DNA of 64,000 bases from Henricia sp. BOLD:AAB3569 (taxonomy: Eukaryota; Echinodermata; Asteroidea; Spinulosida; Echinasteridae). A model generated the notes under the pieces. That model did no database searches. It saw only the letters and a list, made by a program, of their open reading frames with translations, and was not told where the DNA came from. Below are positions 51,668 through 62,111 of the stretch, one piece after another. The stretch covers positions 682,001 to 746,000 of the forward strand of contig JBBELK010000540.1 of assembly GCA_037783545.1 (NCBI GenBank). Reading direction: 5' to 3'. The translations under genes and the position numbers were made by a program. The stretch's first letter is position 1. The number at the start of each line of letters is the position of its first letter.

Positions 51668-51803
51668 ACAGCAAGGTTCACACAACGACCTAGCCACTGT
51701 TCACCATTGGAAACATTTGACCTGTTTTTGTCCTTTTCTTGTCTCACATGAGGTATAAATAGAAAAGAAATGAATTTTCTGACGGAAGTATGGAGGAAGA
51801 AAG
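51668..51803 (+). repeat. split direct repeat B2
   Basis: Same 136 bp as B1, ending GAAGAAAG and followed at once by array sequence GACTTAC. Confidence 0.88.
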
Positions 51804-51958
51804 GACTTACTCATGTATCCATGTTATGAACAATGTTATAGCAGGCCTTTGTGTTTGTGCAGTCAAGTTTGTCTCACAGGACAGTCTTCTTCAGCTAGCT
51901 CATGACAGACGATTGCAACTTTCAGCGCTGAGAGGTTGTCCAAAAGTGTGGCTTATGT

Positions 51959-52031
51959 GCCTCGTTGGCGCAGTCGGCAGCGCGTCAGTCTCATAATCTG
52001 AAGGTCGTGAGTTCGAGCCTCACACGGGGCA
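51959..52031 (+). tRNA. tRNA-Met(CAT), unit 88
   Basis: Same as copy at 55. Confidence 0.96.
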
Positions 52032-52174
52032 GTCTCTGTCGTTTTGTAATGCTTCCTTTTTATATTATTGTTGTCTGCTAGAGGCTCAGGGTTTGGTAAT
52101 GTCCTCATTTTAAACTGGAATGGCTCGTTTGGTTCCAACCATGCTGCCTGCGACCTGAAAGACAGCTTCACGTG

Positions 52175-52247
52175 GACCACGTGGCCTAATGGATAAGGCG
52201 TCCGACTTCGGATCGGAAGATTGAGGGTTCGAATCCCTTCGTGGTTG
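52175..52247 (+). tRNA. tRNA-Arg(TCG), unit 88
   Basis: Same as copy at 271. Confidence 0.96.
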
Positions 52248-52506
52248 TGCTATTTTGGTATTGGTTGGCATACCGTAACCATACGCGAGTGGCCGCTGAC
52301 TCTGTCTTCTGTCTTCTAAAGTCGATCCGAGATGACCGCCGTCTCCAGAAGGACTTACTCATGTATCCATGTTATGAACAATGTTATAGCAGGCCTTTGT
52401 GTTTGTGCAGTCAAGTTTGTCTCACAGGACAGTCTTCTTCAGCTAGCTCATGACAGACGATTGCAACTTTCAGCGCTGAGAGGTTGTCCAAAAGTGTGGC
52501 TTATGT

Positions 52507-52579
52507 GCCTCGTTGGCGCAGTCGGCAGCGCGTCAGTCTCATAATCTGAAGGTCGTGAGTTCGAGCCTCACACGGGGCA
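52507..52579 (+). tRNA. tRNA-Met(CAT), unit 89
   Basis: Same as copy at 55. Confidence 0.96.
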
Positions 52580-52722
52580 GTCTCTGTCGTTTTGTAATGC
52601 TTCCTTTTTATATTATTGTTGTCTGCGTGAGGCTCAGGGTTTGGTAATGTCCTCATTTTAAACTGGAATGGCTCGTTTGGTTCCAACCATGCTGCCTGCG
52701 ACCTGAAAGACAGCTTCACGTG

Positions 52723-52795
52723 GACCACGTGGCCTAATGGATAAGGCGTCCGACTTCGGATCGGAAGATTGAGGGTTCGAATCCCTTCGTGGTTG
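52723..52795 (+). tRNA. tRNA-Arg(TCG), unit 89
   Basis: Same as copy at 271. Confidence 0.96.
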
Positions 52796-53054
52796 TGCTA
52801 TTTTGGTATTGGTTGGCATACCGTAACCATACGCGAGTGGCCGCTGACTCTGTCTTCCGTCTTCTAAAGTCGATCCGAGATAACCGCCGTCTCCAGAAGG
52901 ACTTACTCATGTATCCATGTTATGAACAATGTTATAGCAGGCCTTTGTGTTTGTGCAGTCAAGTTTGTCTCACAGGACAGTCTTCTTCAGCTAGCTCATG
53001 ACAGACGATTGCAACTTTCAGCGCTGAGAGGTTGTCCAAAAGTGTGGCTTATGT

Positions 53055-53127
53055 GCCTCGTTGGCGCAGTCGGCAGCGCGTCAGTCTCATAATCTGAAGG
53101 TCGTGAGTTCGAGCCTCACACGGGGCA
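53055..53127 (+). tRNA. tRNA-Met(CAT), unit 90
   Basis: Same as copy at 55. Confidence 0.96.
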
Positions 53128-53270
53128 GTCTCTGTCGTTTTGTAATGCTTCCTTTTTATATTATTGTTGTCTGCGTGAGGCTCAGGGTTTGGTAATGTCC
53201 TCATTTTAAACTGGAATGGCTCGTTTGGTTCCAACCATGCTGCCTGCGACCTGAAAGACAGCTCCACGTG

Positions 53271-53343
53271 GACCACGTGGCCTAATGGATAAGGCGTCCG
53301 ACTTCGGATCGGAAGATTGAGGGTTCGAATCCCTTCGTGGTTG
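53271..53343 (+). tRNA. tRNA-Arg(TCG), unit 90
   Basis: Same as copy at 271. Confidence 0.96.
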
Positions 53344-53602
53344 TGCTATTTTGGTATTGGTTGGCATACCGTAACCATACGCGAGTGGCCGCTGACTCTG
53401 TCTTCCGTCTTCTAAAGTCGATCCGAGATGACCGCCGTCTCCAGAAGGACTTACTCATGTATCCATGTTATGAACAATGTTATAGCAGGCCTTTGTGTTT
53501 GTGCAGTCAAGTTTGTCTCACAGGACAGTCTTCTTCAGCTAGCTCATGACAGACGATTGCAACTTTCAGCGCTGAGAGGTTGTCCAAAAGTGTGGCTTAT
53601 GT

Positions 53603-53675
53603 GCCTCGTTGGCGCAGTCGGCAGCGCGTCAGTCTCATAATCTGAAGGTCGTGAGTTCGAGCCTCACACGGGGCA
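53603..53675 (+). tRNA. tRNA-Met(CAT), unit 91
   Basis: Same as copy at 55. Confidence 0.96.
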
Positions 53676-53818
53676 GTCTCTGTCGTTTTGTAATGCTTCC
53701 TTTTTATATTATTGTTGTCTGCGTGAGGCTCAGGGTTTGGTAATGTCCTCATTTTAAACTGGAATGGCTCGTTTGGTTCCAACCATGCTGCCTGCGACCT
53801 GAAAGACAGCTTCACGTG

Positions 53819-53891
53819 GACCACGTGGCCTAATGGATAAGGCGTCCGACTTCGGATCGGAAGATTGAGGGTTCGAATCCCTTCGTGGTTG
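53819..53891 (+). tRNA. tRNA-Arg(TCG), unit 91
   Basis: Same as copy at 271. Confidence 0.96.
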
Positions 53892-54150
53892 TGCTATTTT
53901 GGTATTGGTTGGCATACCGTAACCATACGCGAGTGGCCGCTGACTCTGTCTTCTGTCTTCTAAAGTCGATCCGAGATGACCGCCGTCTCCAGAAGGACTT
54001 ACTCATGTATCCATGTTATGAACAATGTTATAGCAGGCCTTTGTGTTTGTGCAGTCAAGTTTGTCTCACAGGACAGTCTTCTTCAGCTAGCTCATGACAG
54101 ACGATTGCAACTTTCAGCGCTGAGAGGTTGTCCAAAAGTGTGGCTTATGT

Positions 54151-54223
54151 GCCTCGTTGGCGCAGTCGGCAGCGCGTCAGTCTCATAATCTGAAGGTCGT
54201 GAGTTCGAGCCTCACACGGGGAA
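54151..54223 (+). tRNA. tRNA-Met(CAT), unit 92, C72A
   Basis: The terminal acceptor pair G1-C72 becomes G-A. Confidence 0.82.
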
Positions 54224-54366
54224 GTCTCTGTCGTTTTGTAATGCTTCCTTTTTATATTATTGTTGTCTGCGTGAGGCTCAGGGTTTGGTAATGTCCTCAT
54301 TTTAAACTGGAATGGCTCGTTTGGTTCCAACCATGCTGCCTGCGACCTGAAAGACAGCTTCACGTG

Positions 54367-54439
54367 GACCACGTGGCCTAATGGATAAGGCGTCCGACTT
54401 CGGATCGGAAGATTGAGGGTTCGAATCCCTTCGTGGTTG
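54367..54439 (+). tRNA. tRNA-Arg(TCG), unit 92
   Basis: Same as copy at 271. Confidence 0.96.
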
Positions 54440-54698
54440 TGCTATTTTGGTATTGGTTGGCATACCGTAACCATACGCGAGTGGCCGCTGACTCTGTCTT
54501 CTGTCTTCTAAAGTCGATCCGAGATGACCGCCGTCTCCAGAAGGACTTACTCATGTATCCATGTTATGAACAATGTTATAGCAGGCCTTTGTGTTTGTGC
54601 AGTCAAGTTTGTCTCACAGGACAGTCTTCTTCAGCTAGCTCATGACAGACGATTGCAACTTTCAGCGCTGAGAGGTTGTCCAAAAGTGTGGCTTATGT

Positions 54699-54771
54699 GC
54701 CTCGTTGGCGTAGTCGGCAGCGCGTCAGTCTCATAATCTGAAGGTCGTGAGTTCGAGCCTCACACGGGGCA
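54699..54771 (+). tRNA. tRNA-Met(CAT), unit 93, C13T
   Basis: D-stem C13-G22 becomes a T-G wobble. Confidence 0.92.
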
Positions 54772-54914
54772 GTCTCTGTCGTTTTGTAATGCTTCCTTTT
54801 TATATTATTGTTGTCTGCGTGAGGCTCAGGGTTTGGTAATGTCCTCATTTTAAACTGGAATGGCTCGTTTGGTTCCAACCATGCTGCCTGCGACCTGAAA
54901 GACAGTTTCACGTG

Positions 54915-54987
54915 GACCACGTGGCCTAATGGATAAGGCGTCCGACTTCGGATCGGAAGATTGAGGGTTCGAATCCCTTCGTGGTTG
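54915..54987 (+). tRNA. tRNA-Arg(TCG), unit 93
   Basis: Same as copy at 271. Confidence 0.96.
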
Positions 54988-55246
54988 TGCTATTTTGGTA
55001 TTGGTTGGCATACCGTAACCATACGCGAGTGGCCGCTGACTCTGTCTTCCGTCTTCTAAAGTCGATCCGAGATGACCGCCGTCTCCAGAAGGACTTACTC
55101 ATGTATCCATGTTATGAACAATGTTATAGCAGGCCTTTGTGTTTGTGCAGTCAAGTTTGTCTCACAGGACAGTCTTCTTCAGCTAGCTCATGACAGACGA
55201 TTGCAACTTTCAGCGCTGAGAGATTGTCCAAAAGTGTGGCTTATGT

Positions 55247-55319
55247 GCCTCGTTGGCGCAGTCGGCAGCGCGTCAGTCTCATAATCTGAAGGTCGTGAGT
55301 TCGAGCCTCACACGGGGCA
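55247..55319 (+). tRNA. tRNA-Met(CAT), unit 94
   Basis: Same as copy at 55. Confidence 0.96.
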
Positions 55320-55462
55320 GTCTCTGTCGTTTTGTAATGCTTCCTTTTTATATTATTGTTGTCTGCGTGAGGCTCAGGGTTTGGTAATGTCCTCATTTTA
55401 AACTGGAATGGCTCGTTTGGTTCCAACCATGCTGCCTGCGACCTGAAAGACAGCTTCACGTG

Positions 55463-55535
55463 GACCACGTGGCCTAATGGATAAGGCGTCCGACTTCGGA
55501 TCGGAAGATTGAGGGTTCGAATCCCTTCGTGGTTG
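55463..55535 (+). tRNA. tRNA-Arg(TCG), unit 94
   Basis: Same as copy at 271. Confidence 0.96.
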
Positions 55536-55794
55536 TGCTATTTTGGTATTGGTTGGCATACCGTAACCATACGCGAGTGGCCGCTGACTCTGTCTTCTGT
55601 CTTCTAAAGTCGATCCGAGATGACCGCCGTCTCCAGAAGGACTTACTCATGTATCCATGTTATGAACAATGTTATAGCAGGCCTTTGTGTTTGTGCAGTC
55701 AAGTTTGTCTCACAGGACAGTCTTCTTCAGCTAGCTCATGACAGACGATTGCAACTTTCAGCGCTGAGAGGTTGTCCAAAAGTGTGGCTTATGT

Positions 55795-55867
55795 GCCTCG
55801 TTGGCGCAGTCGGCAGCGCGTCAGTCTCATAATCTGAAGGTCGTGAGTTCGAGCCTCACACGGGGCA
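55795..55867 (+). tRNA. tRNA-Met(CAT), unit 95
   Basis: Same as copy at 55. Confidence 0.96.
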
Positions 55868-56010
55868 GTCTCTGTCGTTTTGTAATGCTTCCTTTTTATA
55901 TTATTGTTGTCTGCGTGAGGCTCAGGGTTTGGTAATGTCCTCATTTTAAACTGGAATGGCTCGTTTGGTTCCAACCATGCTGCCTGCGACCTGAAAGACA
56001 GCTTCACGTG

Positions 56011-56083
56011 GACCACGTGGCCTAATGGATAAGGCGTCCGACTTCGGATCGGAAGATTGAGGGTTCGAATCCCTTCGTGGTTG
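56011..56083 (+). tRNA. tRNA-Arg(TCG), unit 95
   Basis: Same as copy at 271. Confidence 0.96.
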
Positions 56084-56342
56084 TGCTATTTTGGTATTGG
56101 TTGGCATACCGTAACCATACGCGAGTGGCCGCTGACTCTGTCTTCTGTCTTCTAAAGTCGATCCGAGATGACCGCCGTCTCCAGAAGGACTTACTCATGT
56201 ATCCATGTTATGAACAATGTTATAGCAGGCCTTTGTGTTTGTGCAGTCAAGTTTGTCTCACAGGACAGTCTTCTTCAGCTAGCTCATGACAGACGATTGC
56301 ACCTTTCAGCGCTGAGAGGTTGTCCAAAAGTGTGGCTTATGT

Positions 56343-56415
56343 GCCTCGTTGGCGCAGTCGGCAGCGCGTCAGTCTCATAATCTGAAGGTCGTGAGTTCGA
56401 GCCTCACACGGGGCA
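56343..56415 (+). tRNA. tRNA-Met(CAT), unit 96
   Basis: Same as copy at 55. Confidence 0.96.
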
Positions 56416-56558
56416 GTCTCTGTCGTTTTGTAATGCTTCCTTTTTATATTATTGTTGTCTGCGTGAGGCTCAGGGTTTGGTAATGTCCTCATTTTAAACT
56501 GGAATGGCTCGTTTGGTTCCAACCATGCTGCCTGCGACCTGAAAGACAGCTTCACGTG

Positions 56559-56631
56559 GACCACGTGGCCTAATGGATAAGGCGTCCGACTTCGGATCGG
56601 AAGATTGAGGGTTCGAATCCCTTCGTGGTTG
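56559..56631 (+). tRNA. tRNA-Arg(TCG), unit 96
   Basis: Same as copy at 271. Confidence 0.96.
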
Positions 56632-56890
56632 TGCTATTTTGGTATTGGTTGGCATACCGTAACCATACGCGAGTGGCCGCTGACTCTGTCTTCTGTCTTC
56701 TAAAGTCGATCCGAGATGACCGCCGTCTCCAGAAGGACTTACTCATGTATCCATGTTATGAACAATGTTATAGCAGGCCTTTGTGTTTGTGCAGTCAAGT
56801 TTGTCTCACAGGACAGTCTTCTTCAGCTAGCTCATGACAGACGATTGCAACTTTCAGCGCTGAGAGGTTGTCCAAAAGTGTGGCTTATGT

Positions 56891-56963
56891 GCCTCGTTGG
56901 CGCAGTCGGCAGCGCGTCAGTCTCATAATCTGAAGGTCGTGAGTTCGAGCCTCACACGGGGCA
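56891..56963 (+). tRNA. tRNA-Met(CAT), unit 97
   Basis: Same as copy at 55. Confidence 0.96.
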
Positions 56964-57106
56964 GTCTCTGTCGTTTTGTAATGCTTCCTTTTTATATTAT
57001 TGTTGTCTGCGTGAGGCTCAGGGTTTGGTAATGTCCTCATTTTAAACTGGAATGGCTCGTTTGGTTCCAACCATGCTGCCTGCGACCTGAAAGACAGCTT
57101 CACGTG

Positions 57107-57179
57107 GACCACGTGGCCTAATGGATAAGGCGTCCGACTTCGGATCGGAAGATTGAGGGTTCGAATCCCTTCGTGGTTG
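57107..57179 (+). tRNA. tRNA-Arg(TCG), unit 97
   Basis: Same as copy at 271. Confidence 0.96.
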
Positions 57180-57438
57180 TGCTATTTTGGTATTGGTTGG
57201 CATACCGTAACCATACGCGAGTGGCCGCTGACTCTGTCTTCTGTCTTCTAAAGTCGATCCGAGATGACCGCCGTCTCCAGAAGGACTTACTCATGTATCC
57301 ATGTTATGAACAATGTTATAGCAGGCCTTTGTGTTTGTGCAGTCAAGTTTGTCTCACAGGACAGTCTTCTTCAGCTAGCTCATGACAGACGATTGCAACT
57401 TTCAGCGCTGAGAGGTTGTCCAAAAGTGTGGCTTATGT

Positions 57439-57511
57439 GCCTCGTTGGCGCAGTCGGCAGCGCGTCAGTCTCATAATCTGAAGGTCGTGAGTTCGAGCCT
57501 CACACGGGGCA
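57439..57511 (+). tRNA. tRNA-Met(CAT), unit 98
   Basis: Same as copy at 55. Confidence 0.96.
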
Positions 57512-57654
57512 GTCTCTGTCGTTTTGTAATGCTTCCTTTTTATATTATTGTTGTCTGCGTGAGGCTCAGGGTTTGGTAATGTCCTCATTTTAAACTGGAA
57601 TGGCTCGTTTGGTTCCAACCATGCTGCCTGCGACCTGAAAGACAGCTTCACGTG

Positions 57655-57727
57655 GACCACGTGGCCTAATGGATAAGGCGTCCGACTTCGGATCGGAAGA
57701 TTGAGGGTTCGAATCCCTTCGTGGTTG
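57655..57727 (+). tRNA. tRNA-Arg(TCG), unit 98
   Basis: Same as copy at 271. Confidence 0.96.
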
Positions 57728-57986
57728 TGCTATTTTGGTATTGGTTGGCATACCGTAACCATACGCGAGTGGCCGCTGACTCTGTCTTCTGTCTTCTAAA
57801 GTCGATCCGAGATGACCGCCGTCTCCAGAAGGACTTACTCATGTATCCATGTTATGAACAATGTTATAGCAGGCCTTTGTGTTTGTGCAGTCAAGTTTGT
57901 CTCACAGGACAGTCTTCTTCAGCTAGCTCATGACAGACGATTGCAACTTTCAGCGCTGAGAGGTTGTCCAAAAGTGTGGCTTATGT

Positions 57987-58059
57987 GCCTCGTTGGCGCA
58001 GTCGGCAGCGCGTCAGTCTCATCATCTGAAGGTCGTGAGTTCGAGCCTCACACGGGGCA
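57987..58059 (+). tRNA. tRNA-Met(CAT), unit 99, A37C
   Basis: Anticodon loop CTCATCA, as in units 44, 47, 102 and 105. Confidence 0.82.
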
Positions 58060-58202
58060 GTCTCTGTCGTTTTGTAATGCTTCCTTTTTATATTATTGTT
58101 GTCTGCGTGAGGCTCAGGGTTTGGTAATGTCCTCATTTTAAACTGGAATGGCTCGTTTGGTTCCAACCATGCTGCCTGCGACCTGAAAGACAGCTTCACG
58201 TG

Positions 58203-58275
58203 GACCACGTGGCCTAATGGATAAGGCGTCCGACTTCGGATCGGAAGATTGAGGGTTCGAATCCCTTCGTGGTTG
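58203..58275 (+). tRNA. tRNA-Arg(TCG), unit 99
   Basis: Same as copy at 271. Confidence 0.96.
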
Positions 58276-58534
58276 TGCTATTTTGGTATTGGTTGGCATA
58301 CCGTAACCATACGCGAGTGGCCGCTGACTCTGTCTTCTGTCTTCTAAAGTCGATCCGAGATGACCGCCGTCTCCAGAAGGACTTACTCATGTATCCATGT
58401 TATGAACAATGTTATAGCAGGCCTTTGTGTTTGTGCAGTCAAGTTTGTCTCACAGGACAGTCTTCTTCAGCTAGCTCATGACAGACGATTGCAACTTTCA
58501 GCGCTGAGAGGTTGTCCAAAAGTGTGGCTTATGT

Positions 58535-58607
58535 GCCTCGTTGGCGCAGTCGGCAGCGCGTCAGTCTCATAATCTGAAGGTCGTGAGTTCGAGCCTCACA
58601 CGGGGCA
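58535..58607 (+). tRNA. tRNA-Met(CAT), unit 100
   Basis: Same as copy at 55. Confidence 0.96.
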
Positions 58608-58750
58608 GTCTCTGTCGTTTTGTAATGCTTCCTTTTTATATTATTGTTGTCTGCGTGAGGCTCAGGGTTTGGTAATGTCCTCATTTTAAACTGGAATGGC
58701 TCGTTTGGTTCCAACCATGCTGCCTGCGACCTGAAAGAAAGCTTCACGTG

Positions 58751-58823
58751 GACCACGTGGCCTAATGGATAAGGCGTCCGACTTCGGATCGGAAGATTGA
58801 GGGTTCGAATCCCTTCGTGGTTG
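58751..58823 (+). tRNA. tRNA-Arg(TCG), unit 100
   Basis: Same as copy at 271. Confidence 0.96.
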
Positions 58824-59082
58824 TGCTATTTTGGTATTGGTTGGCATACCGTAACCATACGCGAGTGGCCGCTGACTCTGTCTTCTGTCTTCTAAAGTCG
58901 ATCCGAGATGACCGCCGTCTCCAGAAGGACTTACTCATGTATCCATGTTATGAACAATGTTATAGCAGGCCTTTGTGTTTGTGCAGTCAAGTTTGTCTCA
59001 CAGGACAGTCTTCTTCAGCTAGCTCATGACAGACGATTGCAACTTTCAGCGCTGAGAGGTTGTCCAAAAGTGTGGCTTATGT

Positions 59083-59155
59083 GCCTCGTTGGCGCAGTCG
59101 GCAGCGCGTCAGTCTCATAATCTGAAGGTCGTGAGTTCGAGCCTCACACGGGGCA
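59083..59155 (+). tRNA. tRNA-Met(CAT), unit 101
   Basis: Same as copy at 55. Confidence 0.96.
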
Positions 59156-59298
59156 GTCTCTGTCGTTTTGTAATGCTTCCTTTTTATATTATTGTTGTCT
59201 GCGTGAGGCTCAGGGTTTGGTAATGTCCTCATTTTAAACTGGAATGGCTCGTTTGGTTCCAACCATGCTGCCTGCGACCTGAAAGACAGCTTCACGTG

Positions 59299-59371
59299 GA
59301 CCACGTGGCCTAATGGATAAGGCGTCCGACTTCGGATCGGAAGATTGAGGGTTCGAATCCCTTCGTGGTTG
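59299..59371 (+). tRNA. tRNA-Arg(TCG), unit 101
   Basis: Same as copy at 271. Confidence 0.96.
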
Positions 59372-59630
59372 TGCTATTTTGGTATTGGTTGGCATACCGT
59401 AACCATACGCGAGTGGCCGCTGACTCTGTCTTCTGTCTTCTAAAGTCGATCCGAGATGACCGCCGTCTCCAGAAGGACTTACTCATGTATCCATGTTATG
59501 AACAATGTTATAGCAGGCCTTTGTGTTTGTGCAGTCAAGTTTGTCTCACAGGACAGTCTTCTTCAGCTAGCTCATGACAGACGATTGCAACTTTCAGCGC
59601 TGAGAGGTTGTCCAAAAGTGTGGCTTATGT

Positions 59631-59703
59631 GCCTCGTTGGCGCAGTCGGCAGCGCGTCAGTCTCATCATCTGAAGGTCGTGAGTTCGAGCCTCACACGGG
59701 GCA
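59631..59703 (+). tRNA. tRNA-Met(CAT), unit 102, A37C
   Basis: Anticodon loop CTCATCA. Confidence 0.82.
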
Positions 59704-59846
59704 GTCTCTGTCGTTTTGTAATGCTTCCTTTTTATATTATTGTTGTCTGCGTGAGGCTCAGGGTTTGGTAATGTCCTCATTTTAAACTGGAATGGCTCGT
59801 TTGGTTCCAACCATGCTGCCTGCGACCTGAAAGACAGCTTCACGTG

Positions 59847-59919
59847 GACCACGTGGCCTAATGGATAAGGCGTCCGACTTCGGATCGGAAGATTGAGGGT
59901 TCGAATCCCTTCGTGGTTG
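59847..59919 (+). tRNA. tRNA-Arg(TCG), unit 102
   Basis: Same as copy at 271. Confidence 0.96.
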
Positions 59920-60178
59920 TGCTATTTTGGTATTGGTTGGCATACCGTAACCATACGCGAGTGGCCGCTGACTCTGTCTTCTGTCTTCTAAAGTCGATCC
60001 GAGATGACCGCCGTCTCCAGAAGGACTTACTCATGTATCCATGTTATGAACAATGTTATAGCAGGCCTTTGTGTTTGTGCAGTCAAGTTTGTCTCACAGG
60101 ACAGTCTTCTTCAGCTAGCTCATGACAGACGATTGCAACTTTCAGCGCTGAGAGGTTGTCCAAAAGTGTGGCTTATGT

Positions 60179-60251
60179 GCCTCGTTGGCGCAGTCGGCAG
60201 CGCGTCAGTCTCATAATCTGAAGGTCGTGAGTTCGAGCCTCACACGGGGCA
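60179..60251 (+). tRNA. tRNA-Met(CAT), unit 103
   Basis: Same as copy at 55. Confidence 0.96.
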
Positions 60252-60394
60252 GTCTCTGTCGTTTTGTAATGCTTCCTTTTTATATTATTGTTGTCTGCGT
60301 GAGGCTCAGGGTTTGGTAATGTCCTCATTTTAAACTGGAATGGCTCGTTTGGTTCCAACCATGCTGCCTGCGACCTGAAAGAAAGCTTCACGTG

Positions 60395-60467
60395 GACCAC
60401 GTGGCCTAATGGATAAGGCGTCCGACTTCGGATCGGAAGATTGAGGGTTCGAATCCCTTCGTGGTTG
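60395..60467 (+). tRNA. tRNA-Arg(TCG), unit 103
   Basis: Same as copy at 271. Confidence 0.96.
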
Positions 60468-60726
60468 TGCTATTTTGGTATTGGTTGGCATACCGTAACC
60501 ATACGCGAGTGGCCGCTGACTCTGTCTTCTGTCTTCTAAAGTCGATCCGAGATGACCGCCGTCTCCAGAAGGACTTACTCATGTATCCATGTTATGAACA
60601 ATGTTATAGCAGGCCTTTGTGTTTGTGCAGTCAAGTTTGTCTCACAGGACAGTCTTCTTCAGCTAGCTCATGACAGACGATTGCAACTTTCAGCGCTGAG
60701 AGGTTGTCCAAAAGTGTGGCTTATGT

Positions 60727-60799
60727 GCCTCGTTGGCGCAGTCGGCAGCGCGTCAGTCTCATAATCTGAAGGTCGTGAGTTCGAGCCTCACACGGGGCA
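60727..60799 (+). tRNA. tRNA-Met(CAT), unit 104
   Basis: Same as copy at 55. Confidence 0.96.
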
Positions 60800-60942
60800 G
60801 TCTCTGTCGTTTTGTAATGCTTCCTTTTTATATTATTGTTGTCTGCGTGAGGCTCAGGGTTTGGTAATGTCCTCATTTTAAACTGGAATGGCTCGTTTGG
60901 TTCCAACCATGCTGCCTGCGACCTGAAAGACAGCTTCACGTG

Positions 60943-61015
60943 GACCACGTGGCCTAATGGATAAGGCGTCCGACTTCGGATCGGAAGATTGAGGGTTCGA
61001 ATCCCTTCGTGGTTG
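60943..61015 (+). tRNA. tRNA-Arg(TCG), unit 104
   Basis: Same as copy at 271. Confidence 0.96.
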
Positions 61016-61274
61016 TGCTATTTTGGTATTGGTTGGCATACCGTAACCATACGCGAGTGGCCGCTGACTCTGTCTTCTGTCTTCTAAAGTCGATCCGAGA
61101 TGACCGCCGTCTCCAGAAGGACTTACTCATGTATCCATGTTATGAACAATGTTATAGCAGGCCTTTGTGTTTGTGCAGTCAAGTTTGTCTCACAGGACAG
61201 TCTTCTTCAGCTAGCTCATGACAGACGATTGCAACTTTCAGCGCTGAGAGGTTGTCCAAAAGTGTGGCTTATGT

Positions 61275-61347
61275 GCCTCGTTGGCGCAGTCGGCAGCGCG
61301 TCAGTCTCATCATCTGAAGGTCGTGAGTTCGAGCCTCACACGGGGCA
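61275..61347 (+). tRNA. tRNA-Met(CAT), unit 105, A37C
   Basis: Anticodon loop CTCATCA. Confidence 0.82.
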
Positions 61348-61490
61348 GTCTCTGTCGTTTTGTAATGCTTCCTTTTTATATTATTGTTGTCTGCGTGAGG
61401 CTCAGGGTTTGGTAATGTCCTCATTTTAAACTGGAATGGCTCGTTTGGTTCCAACCATGCTGCCTGCGACCTGAAAGACAGCTTCACGTG

Positions 61491-61563
61491 GACCACGTGG
61501 CCTAATGGATAAGGCGTCCGACTTCGGATCGGAAGATTGAGGGTTCGAATCCCTTCGTGGTTG
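61491..61563 (+). tRNA. tRNA-Arg(TCG), unit 105
   Basis: Same as copy at 271. Confidence 0.96.
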
Positions 61564-61822
61564 TGCTATTTTGGTATTGGTTGGCATACCGTAACCATAC
61601 GCGAGTGGCCGCTGACTCTGTCTTCTGTCTTCTAAAGTCGATCCGAGATGACCGCCGTCTCCAGAAGGACTTACTCATGTATCCATGTTATGAACAATGT
61701 TATAGCAGGCCTTTGTGTTTGTGCAGTCAAGTTTGTCTCACAGGACAGTCTTCTTCAGCTAGCTCATGACAGACGATTGCAACTTTCAGCGCTGAGAGGT
61801 TGTCCAAAAGTGTGGCTTATGT

Positions 61823-61895
61823 GCCTCGTTGGCGCAGTCGGCAGCGCGTCAGTCTCATAATCTGAAGGTCGTGAGTTCGAGCCTCACACGGGGCA
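61823..61895 (+). tRNA. tRNA-Met(CAT), unit 106
   Basis: Same as copy at 55. Confidence 0.96.
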
Positions 61896-62038
61896 GTCTC
61901 TGTCGTTTTGTAATGCTTCCTTTTTATATTATTGTTGTCTGCGTGAGGCTCAGGGTTTGGTAATGTCCTCATTTTAAACTGGAATGGCTCGTTTGGTTCC
62001 AACCATGCTGCCTGCGACCTGAAAGACAGCTTCACGTG

Positions 62039-62111
62039 GACCACGTGGCCTAATGGATAAGGCGTCCGACTTCGGATCGGAAGATTGAGGGTTCGAATCC
62101 CTTCGTGGTTG
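62039..62111 (+). tRNA. tRNA-Arg(TCG), unit 106
   Basis: Same as copy at 271. Confidence 0.96.

Larger units (their letters stand above)
49828..51803 (+). mobile_element. PAT/Ngaro-like retroelement with split direct repeats, deleted
   Basis: A 1976 bp insertion between CCAGAAG and GACTTAC of an Arg-to-Met spacer. The order is A1 (49828-49970), body 1, B1 (50980-51115), A2 (51116-51258), body 2, B2 (51668-51803). A1 = A2 over 143 bp and B1 = B2 over 136 bp by eye. A1-internal-B1-A2-B2 split direct repeats are characteristic of PAT/Ngaro-type retrotransposons of the DIRS order, which integrate through a tyrosine recombinase and make no target duplication. The array phase across the insertion is exact (548 + 1976), which fits. 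A decayed gag-like frame starts at the A1 boundary. No reverse transcriptase, RNase H or recombinase is present, so it is non-autonomous or a deletion derivative. The alternative is two tandem copies of an unknown element with unlike interiors. Confidence 0.78.

Noticed and set aside
49828..51803. Ordinary LTR retrotransposon
   Set aside because: The repeats are split as A...BA...B; there is no single repeat at both termini and no 4-6 bp target duplication.
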